Source of the DNA: Nitriliruptoraceae bacterium
GTDB taxonomy: Bacteria; Actinomycetota; Nitriliruptoria; Nitriliruptorales; Nitriliruptoraceae
NCBI GenBank assembly: GCA_007116505.1
Contig: SKII01000094.1
Location: forward strand, 1-9,423
Direction: 5' to 3'
Length of the DNA: 9,423 nucleotides
Part shown: positions 1 through 8,484 of the stretch, piece by piece
Numbering within the stretch: position 1 is the first letter of the stretch
Layout: each line of letters opens with the position of its first letter
The notes under the pieces: model-generated
What the model was told of the DNA's origin: nothing
Seen by the model: only the letters and a program-made list of their open reading frames with translations
Database searches by the model: none
Translations under genes and position numbers: made by a program

Positions 1-1
1 C

Positions 2-367
2 CCCGTAGGGACCGACCGGCCGGTCGCGCCCGACGCGACGGCCCCTGCCGCTTCGCCCGCCGCGACCGAGCGGCGTCCCTCGCCGCTCGACGGGCTGCTC
101 GGGGTGCCCCAGGCACGTGTCCGGACCGTGCCGCTCTCCGAGCGCACCCCGGAGGTCGAGGTCCGCTCCGTCCCGCAGCCGCTGCGTCTGGCGCCGGACC
201 CGACGACGACCGTGTGGTGCGCCGACCTGCTGGCCGTGCCGGACGAGCTGCTCGAACCCACCCAGGAGCTCGTACGCGAGCCCGCCCCGCAGCCCGCCTC
301 GCAGCCCGCCTCGCAGCCCGCGCCGCAGCCGGCGCGGCCGTCGGCCGAGCCGACGCTCTTCGCGTGA
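2..367 (+). CDS. C-terminal part of an unidentified Pro/Ala-rich protein (5' end outside window)
   Basis: The frame is open from the left edge to a TGA at 365-367, and its codons nearly all end in G or C, as in the neighbouring genes, so I read it as the end of a real gene. About 121 residues are visible. They are low in complexity and rich in Pro, Ala and Arg. The only folded-looking stretch is a short one around WCADLLAVPDELLEP. A Gln-Pro-Ala repeat follows, and the protein ends in PTLFA. No domain is recognisable. In many actinobacteria a DUF3499 zinc-ribbon gene lies just upstream of the phosphomannomutase, so this could be a long disordered tail of such a protein. That is inferred from gene order only, since the domain itself would lie outside the window. 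The stop overlaps the start of the next gene (GTGA), which implies translational coupling. A GTG at 104 is a possible internal start but is unlikely to be the true one. Confidence 0.6.
   Translation, partial: PVGTDRPVAPDATAPAASPAATERRPSPLDGLLGVPQARVRTVPLSERTPEVEVRSVPQPLRLAPDPTTTVWCADLLAVPDELLEPTQELVREPAPQPASQPASQPAPQPARPSAEPTLFA
278..337 (+). repeat. In-frame 12-bp minisatellite encoding Gln-Pro-Ala repeats
   Basis: Five consecutive 12-bp units begin at 278, 290, 302, 314 and 326. The second and third are identical (cagcccgcctcg) and the outer ones are diverged. Each unit is four codons, so the repeat keeps the frame and encodes EPAP-QPAS-QPAS-QPAP-QPAR near the C terminus of the partial protein. 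Copy number may vary between strains through slippage. Confidence 0.85.
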
Positions 368-1734
368 CCGACGCTGCTGCGCTGACGCGGATCGTCAAGG
401 CCTACGACGTCCGCGGTCTCGTCGCGACCGAGCTCACCCCGGAGGTCGCGCTCGCGCTCGGGACGGCCGTCGCGGACGAGATGGGGGAGCCGGGGGGGCG
501 CTTCATCGTCGGGCACGACATGAGGCCCTCGTCGCCGGCCCTCGTCGCCGCGTTCACCGAGGGGCTGCTCGCCGCCGGCGTCGACGTCATCGACGTCGGG
601 CTGATCTCGACCGACGGCATCACCTACGCATCGGGCCTGCTCGACGCGCCCGGCGCGATGTTCACGGCGAGCCACAACCCGGCGCCCTACAACGGCATCA
701 AGCTGTGCCGCGCCGGTGCCGTGCCCGTCGCGATCGACTCGGGGCTCGCGCGCATCCGTGACCTCGCCATCGAGGCGCTCGCGCGTCCTGCCGCACCCGT
801 GGCGGCCCGCGGCACCCGCAGCGAGCTTGAGCTCCTCCCGCGCTTCGCCGCACACGTGCGCACGTTCCTCAGCGGGGTTCCGCTCGCCGGGATGCGCATC
901 GTCGTCGACGCGGGTAACGGGATGGGCGGGCTCGTGTGGCCGGCCGTCACCGAGGGGCTCGACATCGAGACCGTCCCCCTCTACTTCGAGCTCGACGGCA
1001 CGTTCCCGAACCATCCGGCGGACCCGCTCGATGCGGCGAACCTCGTGGACCTGTCCGCGCGCGTCGTCGCCGAGGGCGCGGTGCTCGGGCTCGCGTTCGA
1101 CGGTGACGCCGACCGCGTCTTCGCCGTCGACGCGTCGGGGCGGCCGGTCGACTCCTCCCTCGTCGGCGCGCTCGTCGCGACGCGGGTGCTCGGTGGTGAG
1201 CCGGGTGGGACCGTGCTCCACAACCTCATCTGCTCGCGCAGCGTCCCCGAGGCGATCGTCGCCGCCGGCGGTACGCCCGTGCGCACGCGGGTCGGGCACT
1301 CGTTCATCAAGGCGGAGATGGCGCGCACCGGTGCGGTGCTCGGTGTCGAGCACTCCGGGCACTTCTACTTCCGCGACAACCACCGGGCCGACTCCGGCGT
1401 GATCGCCGCGCTGATGCTGCTCGAGGCGGTCGCCGCGGCCGGCGGGTCGCTGGCCGAGGCCGTCGCACCCCACGACACGCGGGTCCGGTCGGGGGAGCGG
1501 AACCTGCGCGTCACCGACACCACGGCCGCGCTCGCCCTCGTGCGCGACGCCTACGCGGAGCGTGCCCCCGACGAGCTCGACGGGCTGACCGTCGACCTCG
1601 GGGACGTCTGGTTCAACGTGCGCGCCTCCAACACCGAACCGCTGCTGCGCCTCAACGTCGAGGCCGGCGACGCCGAGGCGGTCGGTCGGACCGTCGACGA
1701 GGTGACGGCGCTGCTCGCTAGCGTGGTGGCCTGA
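364..1734 (+). CDS. manB: Phosphomannomutase/phosphoglucomutase (alpha-D-phosphohexomutase)
   Basis: The enzyme interconverts hexose 6-phosphate and 1-phosphate in the cytoplasm. It feeds GDP-mannose, or UDP-glucose, for envelope polysaccharides and glycolipids. The 456 residues match the usual length of the family. All four active-site elements are visible: the phosphoserine loop TASHNP (residues 101-106, Ser103); the Mg-binding loop DGDADR (246-251); the sugar-binding loop GVEHSGH (327-333); and the phosphate-binding loop RASNTEPLLR (420-429) in the C-terminal domain. The GTG at 364 was chosen because it overlaps the previous stop by four bases and gives the expected N terminus with KAYDVRG at residues 12-18. 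There is no strong Shine-Dalgarno sequence, so translation is probably coupled. The frame stays open upstream to at least 214, but that part is only a shadow of the preceding gene. Sequence alone does not settle whether mannose or glucose phosphate is preferred. Actinobacterial gene order favours ManB. Confidence 0.95.
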   Translation: MTDAAALTRIVKAYDVRGLVATELTPEVALALGTAVADEMGEPGGRFIVGHDMRPSSPALVAAFTEGLLAAGVDVIDVGLISTDGITYASGLLDAPGAMFTASHNPAPYNGIKLCRAGAVPVAIDSGLARIRDLAIEALARPAAPVAARGTRSELELLPRFAAHVRTFLSGVPLAGMRIVVDAGNGMGGLVWPAVTEGLDIETVPLYFELDGTFPNHPADPLDAANLVDLSARVVAEGAVLGLAFDGDADRVFAVDASGRPVDSSLVGALVATRVLGGEPGGTVLHNLICSRSVPEAIVAAGGTPVRTRVGHSFIKAEMARTGAVLGVEHSGHFYFRDNHRADSGVIAALMLLEAVAAAGGSLAEAVAPHDTRVRSGERNLRVTDTTAALALVRDAYAERAPDELDGLTVDLGDVWFNVRASNTEPLLRLNVEAGDAEAVGRTVDEVTALLASVVA

Positions 1735-1740
1735 CCGGAC

Positions 1741-1744
1741 GGAG
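1741..1744 (+). promoter_or_regulatory. Ribosome binding site of the Trm112-like gene
   Basis: GGAG lies seven bases before the GTG at 1752 and supports that start for a very short gene. Confidence 0.6.
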
Positions 1745-1751
1745 CGGAAAC

Positions 1752-1931
1752 GTGCTCGACGAACGCCTGCTGCAGATCATCGTGTGCCCGGCCTGCCGGT
1801 CGTCGCTCGAGTACAAGGAGCGCCGGAAGGTGCTGATCTGCACCGAGTGCGCCACCCGCTACGAGGTCCGTGACGGGATCCCCGTGCTGCTCCCTCCTGC
1901 CGGCGCCGAGGAGCCGTCCACAGCCTCCTGA
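1752..1931 (+). CDS. Trm112-like (UPF0434/YcaR-type) small zinc protein
   Basis: This is a 59-residue protein starting MLDERLLQIIVCPAC. It has two CxxC zinc-knuckle pairs (Cys12/Cys15 and Cys30/Cys33) and a closing RYEVRDGIPVLLP segment, which is the classic UPF0434/Trm112-like pattern. Eukaryotic Trm112 activates several methyltransferases. The role of the bacterial short forms is not established, although a partner or stabiliser role is often supposed. The gene begins 17 bases after the phosphomannomutase stop, behind a good GGAG, so it should be on the same transcript. Trm112-like genes commonly follow manB in actinobacteria, often with a phosphosugar isomerase (SIS) gene next. Here comF follows instead. 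The last ten or so residues (GAEEPSTAS) look like a disordered tail. Confidence 0.92.
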   Translation: MLDERLLQIIVCPACRSSLEYKERRKVLICTECATRYEVRDGIPVLLPPAGAEEPSTAS

Positions 1932-1972
1932 CCGGGCGACCGCCGGGCCGCGTGGCGTGCTCGGCTGGCGGG

Positions 1973-2617
1973 ATGCTCCGCCTCCTCCTCCCTGAGCGCT
2001 GCCTGGCCTGCCGGGCCCGCGCCGACATGCCGTTCTGTGCGCGCTGCACGGACGGCGTCCGCCTCCTCCCGCCCGGCTGCCCGCGCTGCGGGGCACCCCC
2101 CTCGGCCGGGCACGGCTGCTGGCCGCCCGACGCGCCGGTCACCGCGACGTTCACCGCCTACGACTACCGCGGCCCGGTGCGGGCCGCCGTGGTCGCAGCG
2201 AAGGTCGGTGGCGCGCGACGCGGGTGGCGTCCCCTCGCCGCACCGCTCGCGCAGCGCCTCGCCGGGATGGGCCTCGCCGTCGACGTCGTCACGTGGGTCA
2301 CGTCGGTCCCCTCCCGTGTACGGGTACGAGGTGTCGACCATGCGCGCGAGGTCGCGGGGGTCGTGGCCGAGGCGCTCGACGCGCCCCTCGCGCGGTTGCT
2401 CGACGTCGCGCCGGGCCCGGTGCACGGCGAGGGCTACCGGGCGCGGGTCCGGCTGCCGGGCAGCGACGTCGTCCTCGTCGACGACGTGCTCACCACCGGC
2501 GCGACCGCGTGGCGGGCCGCTGCGGCCCTCAGGGAGGCAGGAGCGGGCACGGTGGTGCTCGCGACGCTCGCGCGGGCCGGCGGCCATCCGCTCGGTGCGG
2601 TCTCGGCCCGGGCCTGA
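1973..2617 (+). CDS. ComF-family amidophosphoribosyltransferase-like protein
   Basis: The protein has 214 residues. The N terminus carries a Cys-rich zinc-finger region with CxxC pairs at Cys10/13, Cys22/25 and Cys36/39, plus Cys49. The second half is a type I phosphoribosyltransferase fold with the PRPP loop VDDVLTTGAT at about 169-178. ComF proteins act in DNA uptake in naturally competent bacteria, but in actinobacteria the gene is widespread and its substrate is unknown. The RGVDHAREVA segment at 119-128 corresponds to the family's RGxNQAxxLA motif. The stretch between it and the PRPP loop is short and lacks a clear QTGL-RxxR signature. I chose the ATG at 1973 because MLRLLLPERCLAC resembles usual ComF N termini. 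A GTG at 1952 in the same frame is the alternative and neither has an ideal ribosome site. The gap to the Trm112-like gene is 41 bases (20 with the alternative), so the two are likely co-transcribed. Confidence 0.88.
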   Translation: MLRLLLPERCLACRARADMPFCARCTDGVRLLPPGCPRCGAPPSAGHGCWPPDAPVTATFTAYDYRGPVRAAVVAAKVGGARRGWRPLAAPLAQRLAGMGLAVDVVTWVTSVPSRVRVRGVDHAREVAGVVAEALDAPLARLLDVAPGPVHGEGYRARVRLPGSDVVLVDDVLTTGATAWRAAAALREAGAGTVVLATLARAGGHPLGAVSARA

Positions 2618-2639
2618 CCCGGGCCTGACCCGGGCCTCA
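2605..2639 (+). repeat. Tandem 11-bp repeat able to form a hairpin at the comF stop (possible terminator)
   Basis: The unit cccgggcctga occurs at 2607-2617 and 2618-2628, with a one-base variant at 2629-2639. The first unit supplies the TGA stop of the ComF gene. Because cccggg is self-complementary, 2605-2612 pairs with 2618-2625 in a perfect 8-bp stem with a five-base loop that contains the stop. The second and third units can form an alternative 6-bp stem. No T-run follows. It could slow or end transcription before secA. The rest of the 150-bp gap to secA holds a weak TAnnnT match (taccct, 2703-2708) without a convincing -35 box. Confidence 0.6.
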
Positions 2640-2767
2640 CGGGGTGCGCTGGAGGGCGTCCACAGGGACGTGGCGGGCCGCATCGCTGCGCTGCCCGTCG
2701 CGTACCCTGACCGCTCCGCAGGGTGGCCCGGAGGGACGGCCGCCCGCGCCCCCGACCCGGAGCTCGC

Positions 2768-5575
<2,808 letters not shown>

Positions 5576-5603
5576 GCCTGCGGCTGGGTGCGGCCCGAGC
5601 CTG

Positions 5604-5641
5604 CGGGCGCGTGCCGGCGGCAGGCCACCGGTACGCGCCCG
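5604..5641. terminator. Strong GC hairpin between convergent genes (probable bidirectional terminator)
   Basis: Positions 5604-5617 pair with 5628-5641 over 14 base pairs, including one G-T wobble (5613/5632). One mismatch follows, then two more pairs around a four-base loop at 5621-5624. The stem lies 28 bases after the secA stop and 9 bases beyond the last codon of the minus-strand DUF6459 gene, which is where a shared terminator is expected. Neither side has a T-tract, so it would be of the I-shaped type often described in actinobacteria. Termination itself is inferred. Confidence 0.7.
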
Positions 5642-5650
5642 AAGGTCCGT

Positions 5651-6217
5651 TCAGCCACCCTCCTCCGCGTCCTCGGGGCCCCCGATCCCGTCGGGCCCGT
5701 CCTGCGTCTCCGGCTCGACCGTGCTGCCAGCGGCGCTGCCTGGCGGCCGCCCGGTCCGTGACGCCTCGGTCACGGCAGGGCGCAGCCCGAGGTCCGGCGG
5801 GGCGAGCTCGACGATGCGCCACAGCTCCTCGTGCTGCTCGAGCCGGATCGTGTAGGGGCGCGACCGCTTCGCGTCGGCGACGATGACCACCCCCTCCGCG
5901 ACGCCCTCGCACGGCCTCGTCGCCGTCGCGGCCAGGATCCGGATCGGGCGGGTGCGGTCGGGGCGCCATCCCCCGGCGGCGACCTGCTGACGGCTGTCGC
6001 TGACGACCTTGTGGATGCGTCGTGCCGCCAGCGGGCTCGCGAGCTTGTCGAGCGCGGTGATGCCGCGTCGGCCCTGCTCCATGTCGGTCAGCGTCCGGAC
6101 GATGCCGATGAGCGCGTCGGTGATGACCGCGTCACCCCGTCTCCTCGGCTCGTTCCCCTCTCCGGGGCGAGGCTCGGGCTCCTGTCCCGGCTCCGGCACT
6201 GCTCGGTCATCTCCCAT
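5651..6217 (-). CDS. Rv3235/DUF6459-family protein of unknown function
   Basis: The protein has 188 residues. After an acidic, Pro/Glu-rich N-terminal 30 residues comes the recognisable domain (about 30-140): a helical part ITDALIGIVRTLTDMEQG, a second helix SPLAARRIHKVVSDS, and then a beta-rich part IRILAATATRPCEGVAEGVVIVADAKRSRPYTIRLEQHEELWRIVEL. This layout, with the phrase CEGVAEG followed by strands ending in a W-R motif, is characteristic of the Rv3235 family found near secA in actinobacteria. Its function is unknown. The final 48 residues are Gly/Glu/Asp-rich and look disordered. The ATG at 6217 (minus strand) follows an AAGGGG-like ribosome site, and an upstream ATG at 6310 would overlap the preceding gene. 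The protein has no signal peptide or membrane segment. It is the second gene of a two-gene unit, 23 bases after the membrane-protein gene. I recognised the family by eye without a profile search. Confidence 0.8.
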   Translation of the reverse strand: MGDDRAVPEPGQEPEPRPGEGNEPRRRGDAVITDALIGIVRTLTDMEQGRRGITALDKLASPLAARRIHKVVSDSRQQVAAGGWRPDRTRPIRILAATATRPCEGVAEGVVIVADAKRSRPYTIRLEQHEELWRIVELAPPDLGLRPAVTEASRTGRPPGSAAGSTVEPETQDGPDGIGGPEDAEEGG

Positions 6218-6240
6218 GTTGTCCCCTTGGGTGAGGTCGG

Positions 6241-7254
6241 TCAGGAACCTCCTGACGCATCGAGTGGGAGCCCGGCCACGACGAACCGGTCGAGGTGCCA
6301 GCGCAGCCATGGGTGGCCGTCGCTGTCATCCTCCAAGCGTGCGATGAACGGCCAGCCCTCGGTGGCCTCGAGGGCCGTCATCCGAGCACCGTCGATCCCG
6401 ATGGCGTCGAGCGCGCGGCGGGCAGCCGCGACGAGGACCTCGTCGCCGACCGGCGTCCCCGAGAGCGCCTCGGGCAGAGTGGTGGGTGCGGGGAGCGGCC
6501 AGGGATCCCCGGCGAGCGTCGGGCCGTCCGGCCCCATCAGGACGGGCACGGCGACGCGTGCGAGCAGGCCGTCGTGCGAGGTGAGGAGCGTGACGACCGC
6601 ATGCAGCGGTCCCGGGCGCTCCACGGCCTCGACGGTCACGACCGTCCCCGTGCGCGCCCCTGTCGCGGTCACCCCGTCAGCACCCATCGTCCGGTCCGCC
6701 CCCTCACGGCCATCGCTCGGGGCGACCGCGCTGCGGGTCACCGCCCACCCATGGGCCGCGACGACCGCGAGCGCGGCAGCCTCCTCGACGCCGCTCCCGA
6801 CGCGCCACCCGCCGCGCAGCTCCTCGACGACGAGGGCCGGGCCGGTCGGACGCGGAGCGGGTTCCCCCCATCGCCCCTGCGTGCCGGGATCCCCGGCCGA
6901 GCTGTCGGCCGCATCCCCGGCGTGACCGTCCGACGGTCCGCCCGTCGCGTCCGCGCGGTCGTCGTGGTGCGTCCTGTCGACCATCGCTCGGTCGACAGTG
7001 CTCGGGAACGTAGCGGGGGCCTCGTCGCGGGGCCACGGCACCGGGGTGGGGTACGTGTCCGGTCCCGCACCGCGTGCCACGAGCAGTGCAGCGACGAGTG
7101 CCCCGCCGACCGTGACGATGACGGGGAGCGTCCTCACCCGTCGGCGACCGGTCCGTCTCCCGCTGGGCGCGCCGTGCGGGACCGGGCCCGCGCCCGGGTC
7201 CGGAGGCCTGCGAGCGACGGCGTCATGCCGGCCGTCGTGCCGATCGTCCTGCAT
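6241..7254 (-). CDS. Single-pass membrane protein with extracytoplasmic domain, function unknown
   Basis: I do not recognise this 337-residue protein with confidence. The N-terminal 40 residues are Arg/Pro-rich and presumably cytoplasmic. One hydrophobic segment follows (about 42-60, TLPVIVTVGGALVAALLVA). Next come a disordered Asp/Gly/Pro-rich linker (about 62-138) and a compact C-terminal part (140-337). The positively charged flank before the helix predicts that the C-terminal part lies outside the membrane. Its pattern is a helix with GVEEAAALAVVAAHGWAV, strands with GTVVTVEAVERPGPLHAVVTLLT and ARVAVPVLM, then LAGDPWPLPAPTTLP and a second helix-strand block. This vaguely recalls the NTF2-like domains of TcpC-type transfer proteins, which is a pattern impression only. 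The start is firm: a perfect AGGAGG (7262-7267) lies seven bases before the ATG at 7254. The gene is followed closely by the DUF6459 gene and is divergent from sigR. Confidence 0.82.
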   Translation of the reverse strand: MQDDRHDGRHDAVARRPPDPGAGPVPHGAPSGRRTGRRRVRTLPVIVTVGGALVAALLVARGAGPDTYPTPVPWPRDEAPATFPSTVDRAMVDRTHHDDRADATGGPSDGHAGDAADSSAGDPGTQGRWGEPAPRPTGPALVVEELRGGWRVGSGVEEAAALAVVAAHGWAVTRSAVAPSDGREGADRTMGADGVTATGARTGTVVTVEAVERPGPLHAVVTLLTSHDGLLARVAVPVLMGPDGPTLAGDPWPLPAPTTLPEALSGTPVGDEVLVAAARRALDAIGIDGARMTALEATEGWPFIARLEDDSDGHPWLRWHLDRFVVAGLPLDASGGS

Positions 7255-7261
7255 CCGTCGA

Positions 7262-7267
7262 CCTCCT
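7262..7267 (-). promoter_or_regulatory. Perfect Shine-Dalgarno of the membrane-protein gene
   Basis: AGGAGG on the minus strand, seven bases before the ATG at 7254, fixes that start. It excludes the longer reading from 7329, which would run through the hairpin. Confidence 0.85.
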
Positions 7268-7282
7268 GCTCCGCCCGGGGCG

Positions 7283-7317
7283 GGGCCGGCCCCGCAGGGG
7301 CGGTGCGGGGCCGGCCC
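7283..7317. repeat. 13-bp all-GC inverted repeat in the divergent intergenic region
   Basis: Positions 7283-7295 pair perfectly with 7305-7317, leaving a nine-base loop at 7296-7304. The arms contain ggggccggccc, which is itself nearly palindromic and therefore also appears as a direct repeat (14-bp palindrome at 7281-7294). It lies 15 bases before the Shine-Dalgarno of the membrane-protein gene. If transcription starts to its right, it would be a leader stem-loop of that mRNA. Otherwise it could be a protein-binding site. The rest of the 214-bp gap (7255-7468) shows no clear -35/-10 pair. Confidence 0.75.
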
Positions 7318-7457
7318 GGGCCGTCGCATGGGGCGAGCGACCCGTCGGGCACGCTACGGACGCGGCGGGGGCTGGTGGGGACCGATCCCGCGCCTGTGGA
7401 TTACCGTCGGGGGTGCTGCGACCGCAGGCTCCTCGCTGCAGCTCCCGCCGGAGGACC

Positions 7458-7462
7458 GGAGG
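7458..7462 (+). promoter_or_regulatory. Ribosome binding site of the sigma factor gene
   Basis: GGAGG lies six bases before the GTG at 7469. It decides this start over the in-frame ATG at 7328 and the later GTG at 7517. Confidence 0.8.
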
Positions 7463-7468
7463 CAGGAC

Positions 7469-8155
7469 GTGACCCCTCAGGGCACCACCGGAGCGACGCA
7501 GCCGCGTGGCGGCACGGTGCGTCGCGAGCTCGACCATGACGAGCGTGTCGCCGCGTTCGAGGCCGAAGCGCTGCCGCACCTCGACCGGCTGTACGCGGCG
7601 GCGCTGCGCTACGTCCGCCGTCCTGCCGACGCCGATGATCTCGTGCAGGACGCGCTGACCACCGCCTTCCGCGCCTACCACCAGGTCGAGGAGGGCTCGA
7701 ACGTGCGCGCGTGGCTCTACCGCGTGCTCCACACGACGTTCCTGTCCCAGTACCGGCGCGAGGGGCGCCGGCCCGCGGAGGACCCGACCGAGGACGTGGA
7801 GCTCGCTGCGGCGGGTGCCCCGGCGGACCCGCTCCGCCGGTCGGAGCCGTCCGCCGAACAGGCGGCGCTCGCCTCCTTCGGTCCGACCGAGGTGCGCGAC
7901 GCGCTCGCCGCCCTGCCGGAGGAGCAGCGCGTCGCCGTCTACCTTGCCGACGTGGAGGGGTTCGCCTACCGCGAGATCGCGGACATCATGGGCTCCCCGG
8001 TGGGGACGGTCATGTCGCGGCTGCACCGAGGTCGCACGGCGCTGCGCATGGCGCTCGCCGGCTACGCGGCGCGCAGCGGCATGCTCTCCGGAGCGCCCGG
8101 TACCGCCGGCACCGACGGCTCCGGCGACCCCGGCGAAGAGGAGTTCGGCGCGTGA
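7469..8155 (+). CDS. sigR: SigR/SigH-type extracytoplasmic-function sigma factor
   Basis: The protein has 228 residues and directs RNA polymerase to stress promoters. SigR (Streptomyces) and SigH (Mycobacterium) answer thiol-oxidative stress and protein damage. Region 2 spans about residues 32-98 (ALPHLDRLYAAALRYVRRPADADDLVQDALTTAFRAY). The stretch EEGSNVRAWLYRVLHTTFLSQYRREGR is close to the SigR signature [23 protein letters not shown]. Region 4 spans about 142-196 (ALAALPEEQRVAVYLADVEGFAYREIADIMGSPVGTVMSRLHRGR) and holds the helix-turn-helix. The last 30 residues are a Gly/Asp-rich tail absent from most relatives. The GTG start has a strong GGAGG. The stop overlaps the next start by four bases (GTGA), and the next gene encodes the matching RsrA-type anti-sigma factor, which confirms the subfamily. 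I saw no SigR-type promoter (GGAAY, 18-19 bases, GTT) upstream, so autoregulation is not evident from the window. Confidence 0.93.
   Translation: MTPQGTTGATQPRGGTVRRELDHDERVAAFEAEALPHLDRLYAAALRYVRRPADADDLVQDALTTAFRAYHQVEEGSNVRAWLYRVLHTTFLSQYRREGRRPAEDPTEDVELAAAGAPADPLRRSEPSAEQAALASFGPTEVRDALAALPEEQRVAVYLADVEGFAYREIADIMGSPVGTVMSRLHRGRTALRMALAGYAARSGMLSGAPGTAGTDGSGDPGEEEFGA
8138..8143 (+). promoter_or_regulatory. Ribosome binding site of rsrA
   Basis: GAGGAG inside the end of sigR, eight bases before the GTG at 8152, supports that start over the in-frame ATGs at 8185 and 8200. Confidence 0.6.
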
Positions 8156-8484
8156 GCGGGAGCACCGGAGGTCCGGTCGGCGGCATGCCGCCCGCCGGCA
8201 TGCACCCGCACTGCGGCGACCTCGCCGAGCGCATCGAGCGCTTCCTCGACGGCGACCTCGACGCCGCTGAGGCGCGGGAGCTCGACGCGCATCTCGACGA
8301 CTGCCTGCCGTGCACGTCGGAGCGCGAGCTGCGCGCCCGCATCCGCGCGCTCGTGCGCGAGGGCTGCGCGGAGCGCGCCCCGGCGGAGCTCGTCGACCGT
8401 GTACGGGCGAGCCTCGCCCAGGCGTCGGCAGGTCCGGCAGGTCCGGCCGGTCCGACGGCGGCGGGCGGGGTGGAGCGTGCCTGA
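8152..8484 (+). CDS. rsrA: RsrA-type zinc-containing redox-sensing anti-sigma factor
   Basis: The protein has 110 residues and should bind and inhibit the upstream SigR until oxidation of its zinc-thiol centre releases the sigma factor. The ZAS motif HLDDCLPC is present (His47, Cys51, Cys54). Cys21 in HPHCGDLAERIERFLDGDL lines up with Streptomyces RsrA Cys11, which takes part in zinc binding and in the regulatory disulfide. Cys72 in VREGCAERAPAEL lines up with RsrA Cys62, while the adjacent RsrA Cys61 is Gly here. Thus all four residues of the redox switch are kept. Two parts are unusual: an N-terminal Gly/Pro/Met extension of about 17 residues, and an Ala-Gly-Pro repeat tail. The gene overlaps sigR by four bases and the next gene by eight, so the three are surely co-transcribed. 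The alignment with RsrA was made by eye. Confidence 0.92.
   Translation: MSGSTGGPVGGMPPAGMHPHCGDLAERIERFLDGDLDAAEARELDAHLDDCLPCTSERELRARIRALVREGCAERAPAELVDRVRASLAQASAGPAGPAGPTAAGGVERA
8428..8454 (+). repeat. Three 9-bp tandem units encoding Ala-Gly-Pro in the rsrA tail
   Basis: The unit gcaggtccg occurs at 8428-8436 and 8437-8445, with a one-base variant at 8446-8454. It keeps the reading frame and encodes (AGP)3 in the disordered C terminus of the anti-sigma factor. Confidence 0.8.

Noticed and set aside
214..363. Extended N terminus of the phosphomannomutase from 214
   Set aside because: The extra 50 residues are an Arg/Ala-rich out-of-frame reading of the upstream gene, and the GTG at 364 gives the normal family length.
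7281..7317. The GC hairpin as a classical intrinsic terminator
   Set aside because: There is no T-tract on either side, and it lies before both divergent genes rather than after one.
7255..7468. A SigR-type autoregulatory promoter before sigR
   Set aside because: I looked for GGAAY followed 18-19 bases later by GTT. The nearest GGATT (7398-7402) has no GTT at the right distance.
6295..7539. Long plus-strand open frames across the minus-strand membrane-protein gene
   Set aside because: They are low in complexity and Arg/Pro-rich, with no domain. The minus-strand gene has a perfect Shine-Dalgarno, a membrane helix and sensible codon use.
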